Below, piece by piece: positions 45,482-56,779 of a stretch of 64,000 nucleotides of DNA. Origin of the DNA: Peromyscus leucopus (Eukaryota; Chordata; Mammalia; Rodentia; Cricetidae). Each line of letters opens with the position of its first letter. The first letter of the stretch is position 1. The stretch spans positions 100,531,661 through 100,595,660 of the forward strand of contig NC_051083.1 in NCBI RefSeq assembly GCF_004664715.2. The letters run 5' to 3'. The notes beneath the pieces are model-generated. The model was not told the origin of the DNA. It saw only the letters and a program-made list of their open reading frames with translations, and searched no databases. A program made the translations under genes and the position numbers.

Positions 45482-45557
45482 TTTTCTGCTGTGTTGGGAA
45501 TGAAACTCGGGGCACGTGATAGTCAGGCCCTCTAACACTGAGCTACAAGCCCAGCCA
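45482..45557 (-). repeat. ID SINE
   Basis: gttgggaatgaaactcgggg, ctaacactgagctacaagcc. Confidence 0.75.
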
Positions 45558-45604
45558 TACCCCATTTTTATCCTTTTACCCAGTCTAGTTTCAAGGAAAA
45601 AAAT

Positions 45605-45631
45605 ACATATATGCATACACACACATATATA

Positions 45632-45675
<44 letters not shown>

Positions 45676-45678
45676 CTA

Positions 45679-45727
<49 letters not shown>
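45605..45727. repeat. (CA)/(TG)/(AT)/(AC) compound microsatellite
   Basis: CACA-CATATATATG-TGTGTGT forms an inverted repeat, followed by about 40 bp of (AT)n and about 45 bp of (AC)n. Confidence 0.95.
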
Positions 45728-45729
<2 letters not shown>

Positions 45730-47030
45730 CTAATCCAAGCTGGTTACCCACCAAGGAGCTCCTGAATGTACCACTCTTCCTCCTGACCCAGCCATGGTAG
45801 AGAATGACACATTGTAAGTCTACTTACTGTACAGTAAGCTACAGTCCAAAGGTTAGCGCCTGAGGAAAAGAAATCAGGGTCCTCCTTTTTCTCCCTCAAA
45901 TAACCTTCAGATTTTGAGTAATAGTTTCAGGTAAAACATTCTCAGCAAGGATTTGTGTCCAGGGTTTCTGTATAGTTAAATGAGCCAGTGGTGTGGTTTC
46001 ATAATTGCTGTATTGTTAGTCAAACGCTGTAATTAGGGATGACTTCATAGGCATAAGATTCTTCTATGGGTGACGCCCTGAATTCGTACCCAGTTGTACA
46101 CCATATCCTTTTATGAAAAAAAAAACAAACAAACAAGGTTTTGTTTGCCTTTTTCTTTTATTCCCTGGGTTGAAAATCTGTTTTCCTGTGTCTCAGATGT
46201 TTAGGAAAGAAGGGTTGCTTTTTTTGTTTTTTTTAAATTCCCGGCTGCTTTCTCTGTACAGAAGAATCAGGCAGACAGAGCAAGGGGAAAAAAAAAAAAA
46301 CAGAACCCAGGCAGAACAAAGGGCTTTGCAGACTAGAGACCCTGGAAGCTTTTATCCGTGACTAGTATTTCATTTGCTGAAATGAAATGGAGGGAAATAG
46401 TTCTGTTCTTTGAATATTAGTTCTCTTTCATTTCATGTAAACCAAGTTCACTTGTGTGGTAAGACAGACTTCGGGGGCAAAAGAAAGACATTACAAAGAG
46501 CCTTTTCCCTGTCAATCATACATTATGAAACTGGATTTAAATTTGAATCTTAATCTTGCCTCTTTAAGAGAATAAATTGCAAAATTTCCTTTGCGTTATT
46601 GCTCAAGAGAAAATATGCAAATGAAGAGGAATGTGACAATATTAACAAGCTCTGGATGATTTTGAAATATTTAAACTAAAATTACTTTTATTTTTTAAAA
46701 TGTATCTCTTGACTGCACTTCAAGTTCCGTAAAGAAGTTGGCCTTATGAAAGAGCCAAATTGAGTCATAGGTAAAATGTGGCTGACAGGTTTTCTTTAGG
46801 CCTGTCCTTCTTAAACAACATTGACTGAAGGCTTGTAATTTTTATCTATGAGGGAGGCTTGTTATACTCTGTAGTCAATAATTAGAGGGGAGATGAGACA
46901 GCTCTTCATGTATCCCATTTACAAAGCTCTTAGTGGACTGATGTCTAATATTTATAGTCCCTCACAATGACTTCTGGAGTTAGTTATTCCCGCTTTTCTT
47001 TCACTGAGGATTTGAAGTTGCTGTCTAATG
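45730..47030. other. Repeat-free block, candidate conserved element
   Basis: About 1.3 kb almost free of repeats, 3-4 kb upstream of the coding exon. 46370-46780 is rich in TAAT/ATTT motifs and contains a perfect octamer atgcaaat (46615-46622), the classical POU/Oct site. Enhancer role is conjecture. Confidence 0.3.
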
Positions 47031-47034
47031 CTTT

Positions 47035-47200
47035 ATAGTTTATAATGTGCCTTCACATACGTCATCTTTAATCTTTAGGAGGATCCCCGGGAAACAGGTG
47101 TTATTAGTGCTGTTTGCAAATGAGAAGCTGAGGCTCACAGAGATGAAATAAACTTACTCATGGTCGCACAGTTAGGAAGTAGCAGAATCAAGCTCCTGAT
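47035..47200 (+). repeat. MIR SINE
   Basis: ataatgtgccttcacatacg, gtttgcaaatgagaagctga, ggctcacagagatgaaataa, gtcgcacagttaggaagtag. Confidence 0.82.
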
Positions 47201-47654
47201 TGATGTTCTCTCATTGCATGCCCAGTGAGAATATACTATGTCATCGGGCAAAAAGCTACCACTGGGCATAACTAGTGTTCAAAAAGTGTTCAGAGGCAGC
47301 AATGATATCAAATTTTCTGTTTCACGTATGAACCAGTCTGGGATTCTTTTAGTTTCTTTGGGAGAACCTGTATGACATAGTAAAAGATAAAGAAAAACTT
47401 GAAATAATTTCAATGAGATCTAAGCATTTCCTAATTCTATAGGAAGAATAAAAGAACTGTTTCCTGGCCTTCCTGAGAAGGCACGAATCCTTAAAGTCTC
47501 CCGAGCCTGCAGGCTTCTTCAAAATGGGTATCTATACCTTTCATTGAAGGCACTAATTCCTTGTCATATTGTAATTATTTGGTTGCCTCCCGAGATTGTA
47601 AATTCTTCAAAGGCAAGAACCGGGCCTGTAATAGATATTGAAAATATGATGTGA

Positions 47655-47870
47655 GGCTGAGACTGGAGAGATGTGGCAGTCACAGAATGCTCTTCCAGAA
47701 GACTAGAGTTCTATTCCCAGCACCCATGTTGGGGGTGTACAACTGCATATACTTACAGTTCCAGGAGACTAACACCTTCTTCTAGCCTCCACAGGCACTG
47801 CACACACATGCACTCGAGCATGTGCACATGGGTACACACACACACACAATTCAAAAAGAATAATAGATAT
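47655..47870 (+). repeat. B2/B3 SINE
   Basis: gagactggagagatgtggca, tctattcccagcacccatgt, ctagcctccacaggcactgc. Confidence 0.88.
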
Positions 47871-48302
47871 TTTTAAAATATGGTGTGAGCGTAAAATGGG
47901 GGCTGAAAGAACTGTAGAGGAGGGCTTTGAAAAGTGAGGAAGTGGGACAGAAATGTGTACATTCCTGTAATCTGGATTAAGGATAGTGAGCATGGGTAGT
48001 TTATGTCTAGGCTTGGACTTAAAATTAAAATTAACTCTTCTAATTTTCTTTGTGATTTTTTTTAAACAGAAATGCTATGTAGTGTATGAATGAAACAAGT
48101 TGTGTAAGGTTTTGTTGTTGCTTGGAATTTTTTACTGACATATTTTAAATTATTACTGCTTCAAATTACCCAAACTAGAAAGGGCCTTAAGAAATAGAGG
48201 TCAAGCCAAATGTTTTACATTTTCTCACTCCCAAGCTTTTTGTGCCATTGTTCTATACATATAATTCATGGAAATGGGTAATAACTTTTCATTAAAACCA
48301 TG

Positions 48303-48445
48303 ATTGGCTAGACATGGTAGCCTAAGCCTATAATTGTAGTATGATACAGTGTAGAAGTGGGAAGCTTGCCCAAAGTTTGAGGTCAGCCAAGTCTACATAG
48401 GGAGGTCGAGTCCAGCTACAGAATGAGACCCCAATTCACAACAAA
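48303..48445 (+). repeat. B4/B1-like SINE
   Basis: tggctagacatggtagccta, tttgaggtcagccaagtcta, atgagaccccaattcac. Confidence 0.65.
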
Positions 48446-48719
48446 CCAAAATGATTGCTTAAAATATATGGAAACGAAATTATAATTAATCTTATTTGGT
48501 ATTTTTGTGATTAGCACTGTTAAACATCTTTTTTTATGCTACATAGAATAAATTTAGACTTGCTACCACAGGATTATAGCTTAATTTTTAAAATAACTTT
48601 ATTATTTAAATATTTATTGTTATTAAACAAAGTTGCTACTTATTTGTGTCAAGATTGTTACTGGGGATATTTATTTCTTTTTCTGAAAGCACTTTTTTTC
48701 ATTTTCAAGTTCATAATTT

Positions 48720-48888
48720 TTTTTTTGTTGTTTTTTTTTTTTTTTTCGAGACAGGGTTCCTCTGTGTAGCTTTGCGCCTTTCCTGGAACTCACTTGGTAG
48801 CCCAGGCTGGCCTCGAACTCACAGAGATCCACCTGGCTCTGCCTCCCGAGTGCTGGGATTAAAGGCGAGCGCCACCACCGCCCGGCTA
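48720..48888 (-). repeat. Young B1 SINE
   Basis: T-run, ttcgagacagggttcctctg to cgccaccaccgcccggcta. TSD tcaagttcataattt at 48705-48719 and 48889-48903. Confidence 0.96.
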
Positions 48889-48903
48889 TCAAGTTCATAA
48901 TTT

Positions 48904-49130
48904 AATTGTATCATTTTCCTCTCTCAAATCCTCCTAGGTCCCTCCCACGTGCACCCTCAAATCATGGCCTCTTCCTTTTTCTCTTCTTTATTATTGTGTT
49001 TATACAAATATATTTAAATTATAAATTTTAAAAAATATTTTAAATTATACCTACTCTATAATATTAACAATTTAATATAGCATGTGTATATTACCATATA
49101 CTTGGGTGGATTCTATATCAAAACCAAATA
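48904..49130 (-). mobile_element. L1 3' fragment (Lx-like)
   Basis: attttcctctctcaaatcct, ctcaaatcatggcctcttcc, then AT-rich sequence, the same arrangement as the Lx remnants at 30.7 and 50.4 kb. Confidence 0.6.
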
Positions 49131-49168
49131 TATTTGTCTTATCTCTCCTTTAAGAAGAGTAATTGATA

Positions 49169-49326
49169 TCGGGCGGTGGTGGCACACGCCTTTAATCCCA
49201 GCACTGGAAGGCAGAGTCAGGCGGATCTCTGTGAGTTCGAGGCCAGCCTGGTCTACAGAGTGAGATTCAGGACAGCTCCAAAGCTACACAGAGAAACCCT
49301 GTCTCAGAAAAACAAAACAACAAAAA
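49169..49326 (+). repeat. B1 SINE
   Basis: tcgggcggtggtggcacacg to aaccctgtctcagaaaaac. TSD agtaattgata (49158) and agtgattgata (49327), one mismatch. It lies about 575 bp before the PLS3 exon, in opposite orientation to the B1 elements at 48.7 and 50.6 kb. Confidence 0.93.
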
Positions 49327-49504
49327 AGTGATTGATAAGTATCAGTATGTTGTTTAAAATTAGTGACTTATTTTCCAGGGATTGTTAGCCGAGTGGTTTT
49401 GACCTTCACTTTGGCACAAAAAGCCAAGATTCTGTTATACATCACTTTCTTGTTGTGCCTTGGTCCTTACTTATACTCCTTTAATGTAGCTTGAGATTTT
49501 ATCC

Positions 49505-49600
49505 TTAGGAGGACAAAGTTGCCACCAAGTGAGACCTGAGTTCAACTTCTGGGATCCACATGGTGAAGAAAGAATCTGTGCCAGTAGTTATCATCTACTG

Positions 49601-49652
<52 letters not shown>
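49505..49652 (+). repeat. B3-type SINE ending in (GT)24
   Basis: gagacctgagttcaacttct, gggatccacatggtgaagaa, then an uninterrupted (GT)24 tract at 49605-49652, ending 248 bp before the exon. In the PLS3 pre-mRNA it would be a UG repeat. Confidence 0.75.
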
Positions 49653-49655
<3 letters not shown>

Positions 49656-49875
49656 TTTTAAAACATTTAAAACTTTATCCTTAAAAAGATAGAGTCAGAC
49701 ATGTTTTTTTTTCCTGTATAGCTTTTGATAAAAGAGGATTTGTCACCTGTTTATTTTCTTTATTTTAGGCATACATGGCCACCTTTTCGCATTGTTTTAG
49801 TAGTTTACAAGCCTACTTAGTGTGTTTGTAATTTAGCAAGGATGCTAATGTTATGTATTCACGAACTTTTTTGAA

Positions 49876-50031
<156 letters not shown>

Positions 50032-50154
50032 TAATGTTATGTCTCTAGAAATTGTCATGAATCAGCCTTAGCCTGAGCAACAGAGTGAAACTGACTTCAA
50101 AAATTAGATGGATCGGGTTTTAGAAGATAGAGTGAAAATCGTATTTTTTTTGGG

Positions 50155-50252
50155 CAGGCATTGCTCATCAGTTAATGGTACTTACCTGAATTCAGTCCTG
50201 CAGTCCCACATGGTGGAAGGAGGGATCTAATTCCTTCAAGTTGTCCCCTGAC

Positions 50253-50312
<60 letters not shown>
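50155..50312 (+). repeat. B3-type SINE ending in (GA)n
   Basis: gaattcagtcctgcagtccc, acatggtggaaggagggatc, gttgtcccctgacca, then 57 bp of (GA)n (50256-50312). Confidence 0.75.
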
Positions 50313-50314
<2 letters not shown>

Positions 50315-50319
50315 ATAAA

Positions 50320-50545
50320 TTTTATTAGTATTTCTATATGAGCACTGTGTTTATATCATTTCCAGTCCCTTTCTTTCTCCTCCAACTCCTTCCATGTCCC
50401 CCACACTCCCTTTCAAATTCGTGACTTCGTCTTCTCTGTTATTGCTGTGTATATATACATTTGTAATTTTTAAAATAATTTAATATGGTCAAGCATTTTT
50501 TCCCCAGAGCCCTAGTCATTACATAGGGACTGCTGTGTCATTTGT
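50320..50545 (-). mobile_element. L1 3' fragment (Lx-like)
   Basis: ttctttctcctccaactcct, tccatgtcccccacactccc, caaattcgtgacttcgtctt. Confidence 0.65.
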
Positions 50546-50581
50546 TGTGTTGGTAGAATATTTTGAATATCATGTTTTTCT

Positions 50582-50732
50582 TGGGGGGGGGTGTCGAACA
50601 GGGTTTCTCTGTGTGCCCTTGGCAGTCTTGGAACTTGCTCTGTAGACCAGGTTGGCCTTGAACTCACAGAGATCCACCTGCCTCTTCCTCCCTAGTTCTG
50701 GGACTAAAGGAGTATGCCACCACACCCAGTTG
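50582..50732 (-). repeat. B1 SINE
   Basis: gaacagggtttctctgtgtg to tatgccaccacacccagt. Flanked by gaatatcatgtttttc and gaatatcctgtttttc, a 16-bp TSD with one mismatch. About 600 bp after the PLS3 exon. Confidence 0.93.
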
Positions 50733-50814
50733 GAATATCCTGTTTTTCTGAGATGAGTGTTTGGAGTGAACATTGAAGCATTAGATGGAATTCACCATTC
50801 CTGTGGTATTCATT

Positions 50815-51145
50815 TATTGAGAAAGGAGTCTTATTCTGTGTCCTACCTAGGCTAGCCAACCTTGAACTCACTAAGTATACTATTCATCTTTATAACAATA
50901 AGTAAAAGTATAGCATCAACCAAAGTCGCAAAGGCATATTGTGACAGCATTGTTTACCCATGGAACAGGGTACTGAACCTAGAACCTCATGCATGGCAGG
51001 CAGGCAAGTGCTCTACTACTGAGCTACATCCTCAGCCATTTATATTTTGAAGTAAGCTCACTGAGCTGTTCAGGCGGATCCAAACTTGTGATCTTCTTAC
51101 CTCCCCAAGGAGTTGGAATTATAAGCATGTACCAACACATATGAC
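50815..51145 (-). repeat. B4-type SINE remnants
   Basis: B1-like cctaggctagccaaccttga; ID ctctactactgagctacatc (51010 area); B1-like aaacttgtgatcttcttacc. Confidence 0.6.
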
Positions 51146-51217
51146 TTGTTTTCCTTTTTGTATATTTGTTTGTGTACATATATACTAAACAAACTATTTT
51201 CCCAGATCCTTTTACAC

Positions 51218-51525
51218 TTTTTATTTTGAGACAAGGCCTCAATAAGTTGCTCAGACTGGCCTTGAACTGGCCTTGAACTTACTTGAAAGCCCAGCCAGGT
51301 CTTGAATTTGGTATCCATCCTTCTTCGTCAGCTTTCGTAGCAGCTGAGGTTACAGACCTCCACCACTAGGCCCTGTTTTATTTATCTTTTAACATCATGT
51401 CGCATGCCTTACAGAAGAGCAGCAATGGAAGCAATATATAGTGTTTACATTCTATGTGAAGGTCAAGTGATAAAAGATAAAGTGGTTAAAAGATAAAGTG
51501 AAATGGAATAAGAACTAACTACATG
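51218..51525. repeat. Copy B of a duplicated block
   Basis: B1/B4-like SINE with a small internal repeat of tggccttgaac, followed by non-SINE sequence matching copy A at 31428-31720. It also carries a local duplication of taaaagataaagtg. Confidence 0.65.
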
Positions 51526-51558
51526 TATACTCACAGGAAGTAGCAGCATGTGCTTAAG

Positions 51559-51750
51559 CATTGGTTCTCAAACTGTGGGTCATGACCCCTTTGGAAACCA
51601 TCTATCTCCAAAAAATGTTTACATTACAATTCATAACATTAGCAAAATCCCATTTATGAAATAGCAATGGAAGTAATTTTATGGTTCTGGTCACCACAAC
51701 GTGTGGAACTGTATTAAAGGATTGCAGCATTAGGTAGGTTGAGGACTGCT
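51559..51750 (+). mobile_element. URR1 (hAT-type rodent DNA transposon)
   Basis: Terminal cattggttctcaaactgtgg, internal taacattagcaaaatcccat and cagcattaggtaggttgagg match URR1. 8-bp TSD tgcttaag / cgcttaag (51551-51558; 51751-51758), one mismatch. Non-autonomous; no transposase. Confidence 0.88.
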
Positions 51751-51939
51751 CGCTTAAGGTAAGCTATGTCGTTTTAACATTGCCTGAACTAAAGGGAGTG
51801 AAGGTAGAACATAATGGTCTATTATTTAAATCAGATTTGCTCTTAAACTTATGCCAAAAATCCCATTAATATAAAAGGAAAAAGAATATCTATCTCTGTT
51901 CCCTATTGATTGATTGATTCATTCATTCGTTCATTCTCA

Positions 51940-52160
51940 TTTTTTTTTGAGACAAAGATTGTTCTAGCCCAGGTTTGTCTCAAAAGTCACTCCAAATAGC
52001 CTAGGATGACTTCAAACTCTGAATCTCCTTCCTCCAGTTCCCTAGTGCTAGGATTTCAGATATTACCACCACACCAAGCTTAATGTGGTGCCGGGGATTG
52101 AACTCAGGTCTTTGTGCAGGCTAGGCAAACTCTCTACCAACTCAACTACATCCCTAGTCC
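51940..52160 (-). repeat. B4 SINE
   Basis: agcccaggtttgtctcaaaa, gccggggattgaactcaggt, ctaccaactcaactacatcc. Confidence 0.75.
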
Positions 52161-52164
52161 ATGA

Positions 52165-52880
52165 TCCACATTTTCTATAAAAGAGTTTATATTAATAGAA
52201 ACAGCATACCTTGGAAAGAATAATAATGCCTAGCTAGAATGATTATTCATATCCTGTCATATGTCTAGATAGAAAAAGTTAAATTGTTCTGAATTTTAAT
52301 TGTATATGTGTATATTTTACAAAGCAATAAATTAACTTGCTTTATATGACTCACTGGGAGAAAGGAAGTACATAGTCAGATATTCAACTGATGAAAATTA
52401 GCAAATGAGTTATTGGTCATAAGAGGTGGGATTATTTTGTTGTTAAATTTGTCTCTTGTCAATAGTCATTAGGGTAGTTCTTATCATAATTATTTTAGGA
52501 ATGTATTTCCTGATCATTGCCTTTTGCTTACGTTCATCTTTCAGTGTTAGGAGCAGCATAGTTTGCTTATGAATAGAGCATTAGAGTGGGACCCATGACT
52601 TATTAATGTTGCATTACTTAATCGCTATGCCTAGCCTCCTGAAAGAATTGCTTCTTGTTAAATACAGGACTTGACCTCATGTGTGGCCTCTTAGAAATAT
52701 TTATGTTCACTGTTTGTTTTAGATTAACATTAATTCAAATGTGATTTACTTGATGGGACTTGGAGTACTTTTTATGAGTTACACAGCTTTACTACTCTGT
52801 TAAGACACAATAATAGAAAGTTGACCTGTTATTGCCATTGTGGAAACAGGGTTAAATTTTATCCAGTAAGTAAAGGATCA
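52165..52880. other. Single-copy intronic block
   Basis: No recognised repeat. Confidence 0.5.
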
Positions 52881-52887
52881 ATTAGAG

Positions 52888-53118
52888 AAGAGGTTCTCAA
52901 CCTTCCTAATGCTGTGATCCTTTAATACAGTTCCTTATGTTGTGGTGACCCCCAACCTTAAAATTATTTTCATTGCTACTTCATAACTGTAATTTTGCTA
53001 CTGTTACGAACTGTAGTGCAAATATCTATGTTTTCCTATGGTCTTAGGCAACCTTGTGAAAGGGTCATTGAACCCTTCACCCCCAGAGGGGTCTCAACCT
53101 ACAGACTGGAAACTGCTG
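52888..53118 (-). mobile_element. URR1, opposite orientation
   Basis: aggttctcaaccttcctaat, gttgtggtgacccccaacct, ggtcttaggcaaccttgtga. 8-bp TSD aattagag / agttagag (52880-52887; 53119-53126), one mismatch. Confidence 0.9.
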
Positions 53119-53428
53119 AGTTAGAGGTTTGACTTCAAAAAATCCATGACAACAACAACAACAAAAACCTACCACTGTGGAACTCTTCGCTTTGCATGGG
53201 CAGGAGGTGGGACTGTGAGGCTTAGTGAATCCCATACCAGGCACATGTTTCAATATACCCCATCTTACTAACATACAAGCTGTCAACTAAAATTCAGGCC
53301 AATATTTCTGCCTGTTCTGGATAGTACTCTTTTGTATTCCCGCTCTAAATATCTAATGCAGTATTGCATATGTGTTAGGTTCCCAATAAATATTTAATTA
53401 CTTGAATCTCAAGGAACCATAAACAGTC

Positions 53429-53579
53429 TTTTGATGTACTGGGATTTTACAATTATACATTCAAAGGGTCTCTGTCATGAAGAATTTATTATGAAAGATT
53501 TTTTGGCCATTACACTGAAACACATAGTGTCTGCCTGTCTGTCTGTCTGTCTGCCTGCCTGTCTGTCTGTCTGTCTGTT
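53429..53579 (+). repeat. Duplicated segment copy 1 with (CTGT)n
   Basis: 53429-53542 is almost identical to 54774-54889 (three substitutions and a T-run length difference by eye). It continues into a CTGT/CTGC tetranucleotide array to 53579. Confidence 0.9.
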
Positions 53580-53584
53580 GGGGG

Positions 53585-54265
53585 AAGTAGATGTGGTAAA
53601 TGCTTGTGTAGAGACTTCCCTTTCAGAAACTCATTGAAAAGATAACAGCTGGATCTTTGGATTTTCCTTCAAACTTCTTTGTAGTTTTTAGATGGTGTTA
53701 GTTACAGAGCCCTTGAGCAGCTGTAAAGGGTGTTGTGGGATTTATTTTTTCATTTGAGGATCCCTTATTTATTAAAAAAAAGGGGGGCTCTAGAACTTAT
53801 TTTCCTGGCAAGGATAATCATTTCCTACTTTGTGTGGTAGGGTAGAGTAAAGAAGACTGCTTTGTCTCACTTCAATTGTGACAAAATATGGAAATCATTT
53901 TCCTCATTTAGTAACAATAATAGCCTTGATTATCTGCTTAGAAATTCAGCAAAATCACAGTGTGCAGAGGAAAAATCTCTGTAATTACGACTAATCACAG
54001 GTTTTGTGCAATCAATTAATAGTGCTTTGAAACTCTCTTTACTAGCAATAAATTGAGTATTAGGATTTAAAGTTCTTTCACTCGCTTTTTGCACCTGCTT
54101 ACTGTTAAGCTCTAATCACATGTAATTATTTTAATGATCTCAACAATTGTCTCAGTATTTCCCTCTGGGTCAGTGGAAACCTTAGTGTCCCCTCCCCCTT
54201 CACACAAAAAAACGTTTCTGTTTTCATTTAAATCTGCCATCCTGCATGACTATTTTTTTTCTAAA
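53585..54265. other. Repeat-free block, candidate conserved element
   Basis: 53880-54180 is rich in TAATT/ATTA homeodomain-type motifs (gtaattacgactaatcacag, catgtaattattttaatgat). Conservation not testable here. Confidence 0.3.
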
Positions 54266-54269
54266 GAGA

Positions 54270-54570
54270 AAAAAGCTTGGCATGTTGGTTTCTGCTTGCA
54301 GTCCTAGTGCTTTATAATCCTTGTACTAGGGTGGTTGAAGCAAGACCATCCCAACAGTACCAGGCTAGCCAAGGCTGGATAAGGAAACCCTGCCTCAAAA
54401 ATATATTTTCAGGCTTGGTGGGTGGCACACACCTCTAATGTCACTACTTGGGAGGCAGAGGCAGGCACAGGGACATCTCTGTGAGTTCAAGGCCAGCATG
54501 GTCTAGATAGAGAGTTTCAGGGCAGCCAGAACTAGATAGTAAGACCCTGTCTCAAAAAAAAAAAAAATAA
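54270..54570 (+). repeat. B4-like SINE then B1 SINE
   Basis: 54270-54405: caggctagccaaggctggat, accctgcctcaaaa. 54411-54570: caggcttggtgggtggcaca, ttcaaggccagcatggtcta, agaccctgtctcaaaaaaaa. Confidence 0.85.
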
Positions 54571-54773
54571 CATTAATGAATATATGATTTCATTCACTTA
54601 CAAAGTGAATATTTACCAGATGATAGAAGATGCCTTTGATATTCTAAGATTTAATTTTGTATGATTGCTTACCTCAAACAATGAATTTCAGGGAACTTAA
54701 ATCCTCTCAGTTTGGTTTTGGTCCTGCAACCACTCTCTTTAAAATAGGATGCCTGAGGTGTTACCTCAGTGAG

Positions 54774-54889
54774 TTTTGATGTTCCGGGATTTTACAATTA
54801 TACATTCAAAGGGTCTCTGTCATGAAGAATTTATTATGAAAGATTTTTTTTTGGCCATTACACTGAAACACATAGTGTCTGTCTGTCTG
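54774..54889 (+). repeat. Duplicated segment copy 2
   Basis: Copy of 53429-53542, 1,345 bp downstream in the same orientation. The tetranucleotide array is cut to two or three units and is followed within about 15 bp by a B3-type SINE. Confidence 0.92.
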
Positions 54890-54902
54890 AGATGGTTACC
54901 TC

Positions 54903-55110
54903 TGGAGAGGTAACTCACTGGCTATGACTACTTACTGCTCTTGCAGAAGGGGCCTGCATTCAATTCCCAGCACCCGTAAAGGGGGCTCGCAGCCCCTAGA
55001 ACACCAGTTCCTGAGGATCAGACACTCGCTCCTGAACGCTGGGCAGCTACAATCACATATGTATGTGCCCCCCCCATACACATATATAATTAAAAATGAA
55101 ATACGTCTAC
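54903..55110 (+). repeat. B3 SINE
   Basis: ctggagaggtaactcactgg, gctcttgcagaaggggcctg, caattcccagcacccgtaaa, then a decayed tail. Confidence 0.82.
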
Positions 55111-55111
55111 T

Positions 55112-55490
55112 TAAAATAATGATGAAATATGACTTTTTCTTCCCCAAAGCATGCTATAGTGAACTTTTATGAACATGAAAGTCAGGACTTTTGAAACACA
55201 AGAATACTTGGGATTCTTAAGTGACCGGGAATAGTGTGCTACATTCCTTTGAGGTTGCCCACCAAATGAAGCTAAGACATTTTGGTTGTGGTGATTTAGC
55301 TGGACCAGATTTCTCTCAGGCCAGAAAGTTGAATTATTTCCAATTACTTGATATTCTCTAGTATATAGAAACCGCATCACAAGTGCCACAAAAACCCAGT
55401 TTACTTTCTGTTTTGAATAAAACTGCGCCACTGCACATTTGTTTAATTATAACTTAAAGCATAAAAATACAAAAACTATGAGGCTAGTTT
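55112..55490. other. Single-copy intronic sequence
   Basis: No element recognised; a short ID-like piece follows at 55490-55545. Confidence 0.45.
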
Positions 55491-55609
55491 TGTCGATAGG
55501 TGGTAGGGCTGTTGCTCAGTATATAGGAGGCCCTGGGCGCATGTGTATGTGTGTGTGTACATATACACATACATATACACATATTTCTAGACCCACACCA
55601 AGAAAAATG

Positions 55610-55743
55610 CAGCATGTATGACCAGAAGAGGGCACCAGATCTCGTTATAGATGGTTGTGAGCCACCATGTGGTGCTGGGAATTGAACTCGGGACCTCTGG
55701 AAGAGCAGTCAGTGCTCTTAACCACTGAGCCATCTCTCCAGCC
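55610..55743 (-). repeat. Young B2 SINE, 3'-truncated
   Basis: agaagagggcaccagatctc, gagccaccatgtggtgctgg, actgagccatctctccagcc. Perfect TSD cccacaccaagaaaaatg at 55592-55609 and 55744-55761. The usual A-rich 3' tail is missing. Confidence 0.95.
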
Positions 55744-55787
55744 CCCACACCAAGAAAAATGAATGAGTGAACAAACAGATAAATGAA

Positions 55788-55930
55788 ACTGGGCATGGTG
55801 GTACAAACCTATAATCCCAAAATCTGGAAGTAGGGACAAGAAGAAGAGGAATTCAAGGATTGCCTTAGCTACTTAGCAAGTACAAGACCAGCATATGTTA
55901 CCTGAGACCCTGTCTCACAAAACTAAACAA
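55788..55930 (+). repeat. B4/B1-like SINE
   Basis: actgggcatggtggtacaaa, cctataatcccaaaatctgg, gagaccctgtctcacaaaac. Confidence 0.78.
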
Positions 55931-56199
55931 CAACTTTGCACATTGTCAGTTTGGGGATAATCTGAAGACCATGTTCTGATAATGTGGAACGTTGAACAAG
56001 CACCTGTGTGAGAGTGCAAGCAGTACTATACACATATGAGAACATGTCTATGACAGCATGAGTACATACATATTTTTAGAGAGGGAGAGTGGCAGCACGT
56101 GGAAAACTACAGCCAAACTGCTAGAAACACGCAAAAAAAAAAAATTATAGACATTTCTGAGTGCGCAGTCTTGGCCTTCTAGACTGCTTTGTGAATCTA

Positions 56200-56407
56200 C
56201 TATTGAGTGTTGTTTTGTGTGTTTTGCCTACATGTATGTCTGAGCACCACATGTGTGCCTGGTACACTCAAAGGTCAGAAGAGGGTGTCAGATTCCTTGG
56301 AGCAGAAATTATGATTACAAGCCAACAGGTGGTTGCTGGGAACTGAACCTGAATCCTCTGCAAGAGCAACAAGTACTCTTAACCATTGAACCATCTCTCC
56401 AGCCCCT
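56200..56407 (-). repeat. B3 SINE
   Basis: gtgttttgcctacatgtatg, gaagagggtgtcagattcct, ccattgaaccatctctccag. Confidence 0.92.
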
Positions 56408-56706
56408 GGTTGAGTCTTTAAAATCAATGTTTTTGTGAAAATCCATTATTACACATTTGAATTCTTTTCAATTTTTAATTTAAAAAATATTTAGAATGCA
56501 TTGGTTAAGCTGAATTGAACTTTTTTTATCCCAGCCTTTCCAAAAAAGTGTATGTCTGCACTTGATTGATTTTCTTCCGTAAGTTGTAATGAGCATTATC
56601 CACGATGGCTTAATATAAATGCCACATGTGTATTGCATATGAGGGCATACAGTTATAACCTGTTTATAAGAAAAACACCAGATTTAGTCAGACTCAAAGA
56701 GAGAGC

Positions 56707-56736
56707 AACACACACACATACACACACACGCACACG

Positions 56737-56776
<40 letters not shown>
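56707..56776. repeat. (CA)n/(CG)n microsatellite
   Basis: CA runs with a central cgcacacgcacgcgcg. Confidence 0.95.
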
Positions 56777-56777
<1 letters not shown>

Positions 56778-56779
56778 CC

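Noticed and set aside
49168..49180. CpG-rich B1 heads as CpG islands or promoters
   Set aside because: The CpGs are confined to young B1 consensus sequence (gccgggcggtggtggcgc) and do not extend beyond the SINEs.
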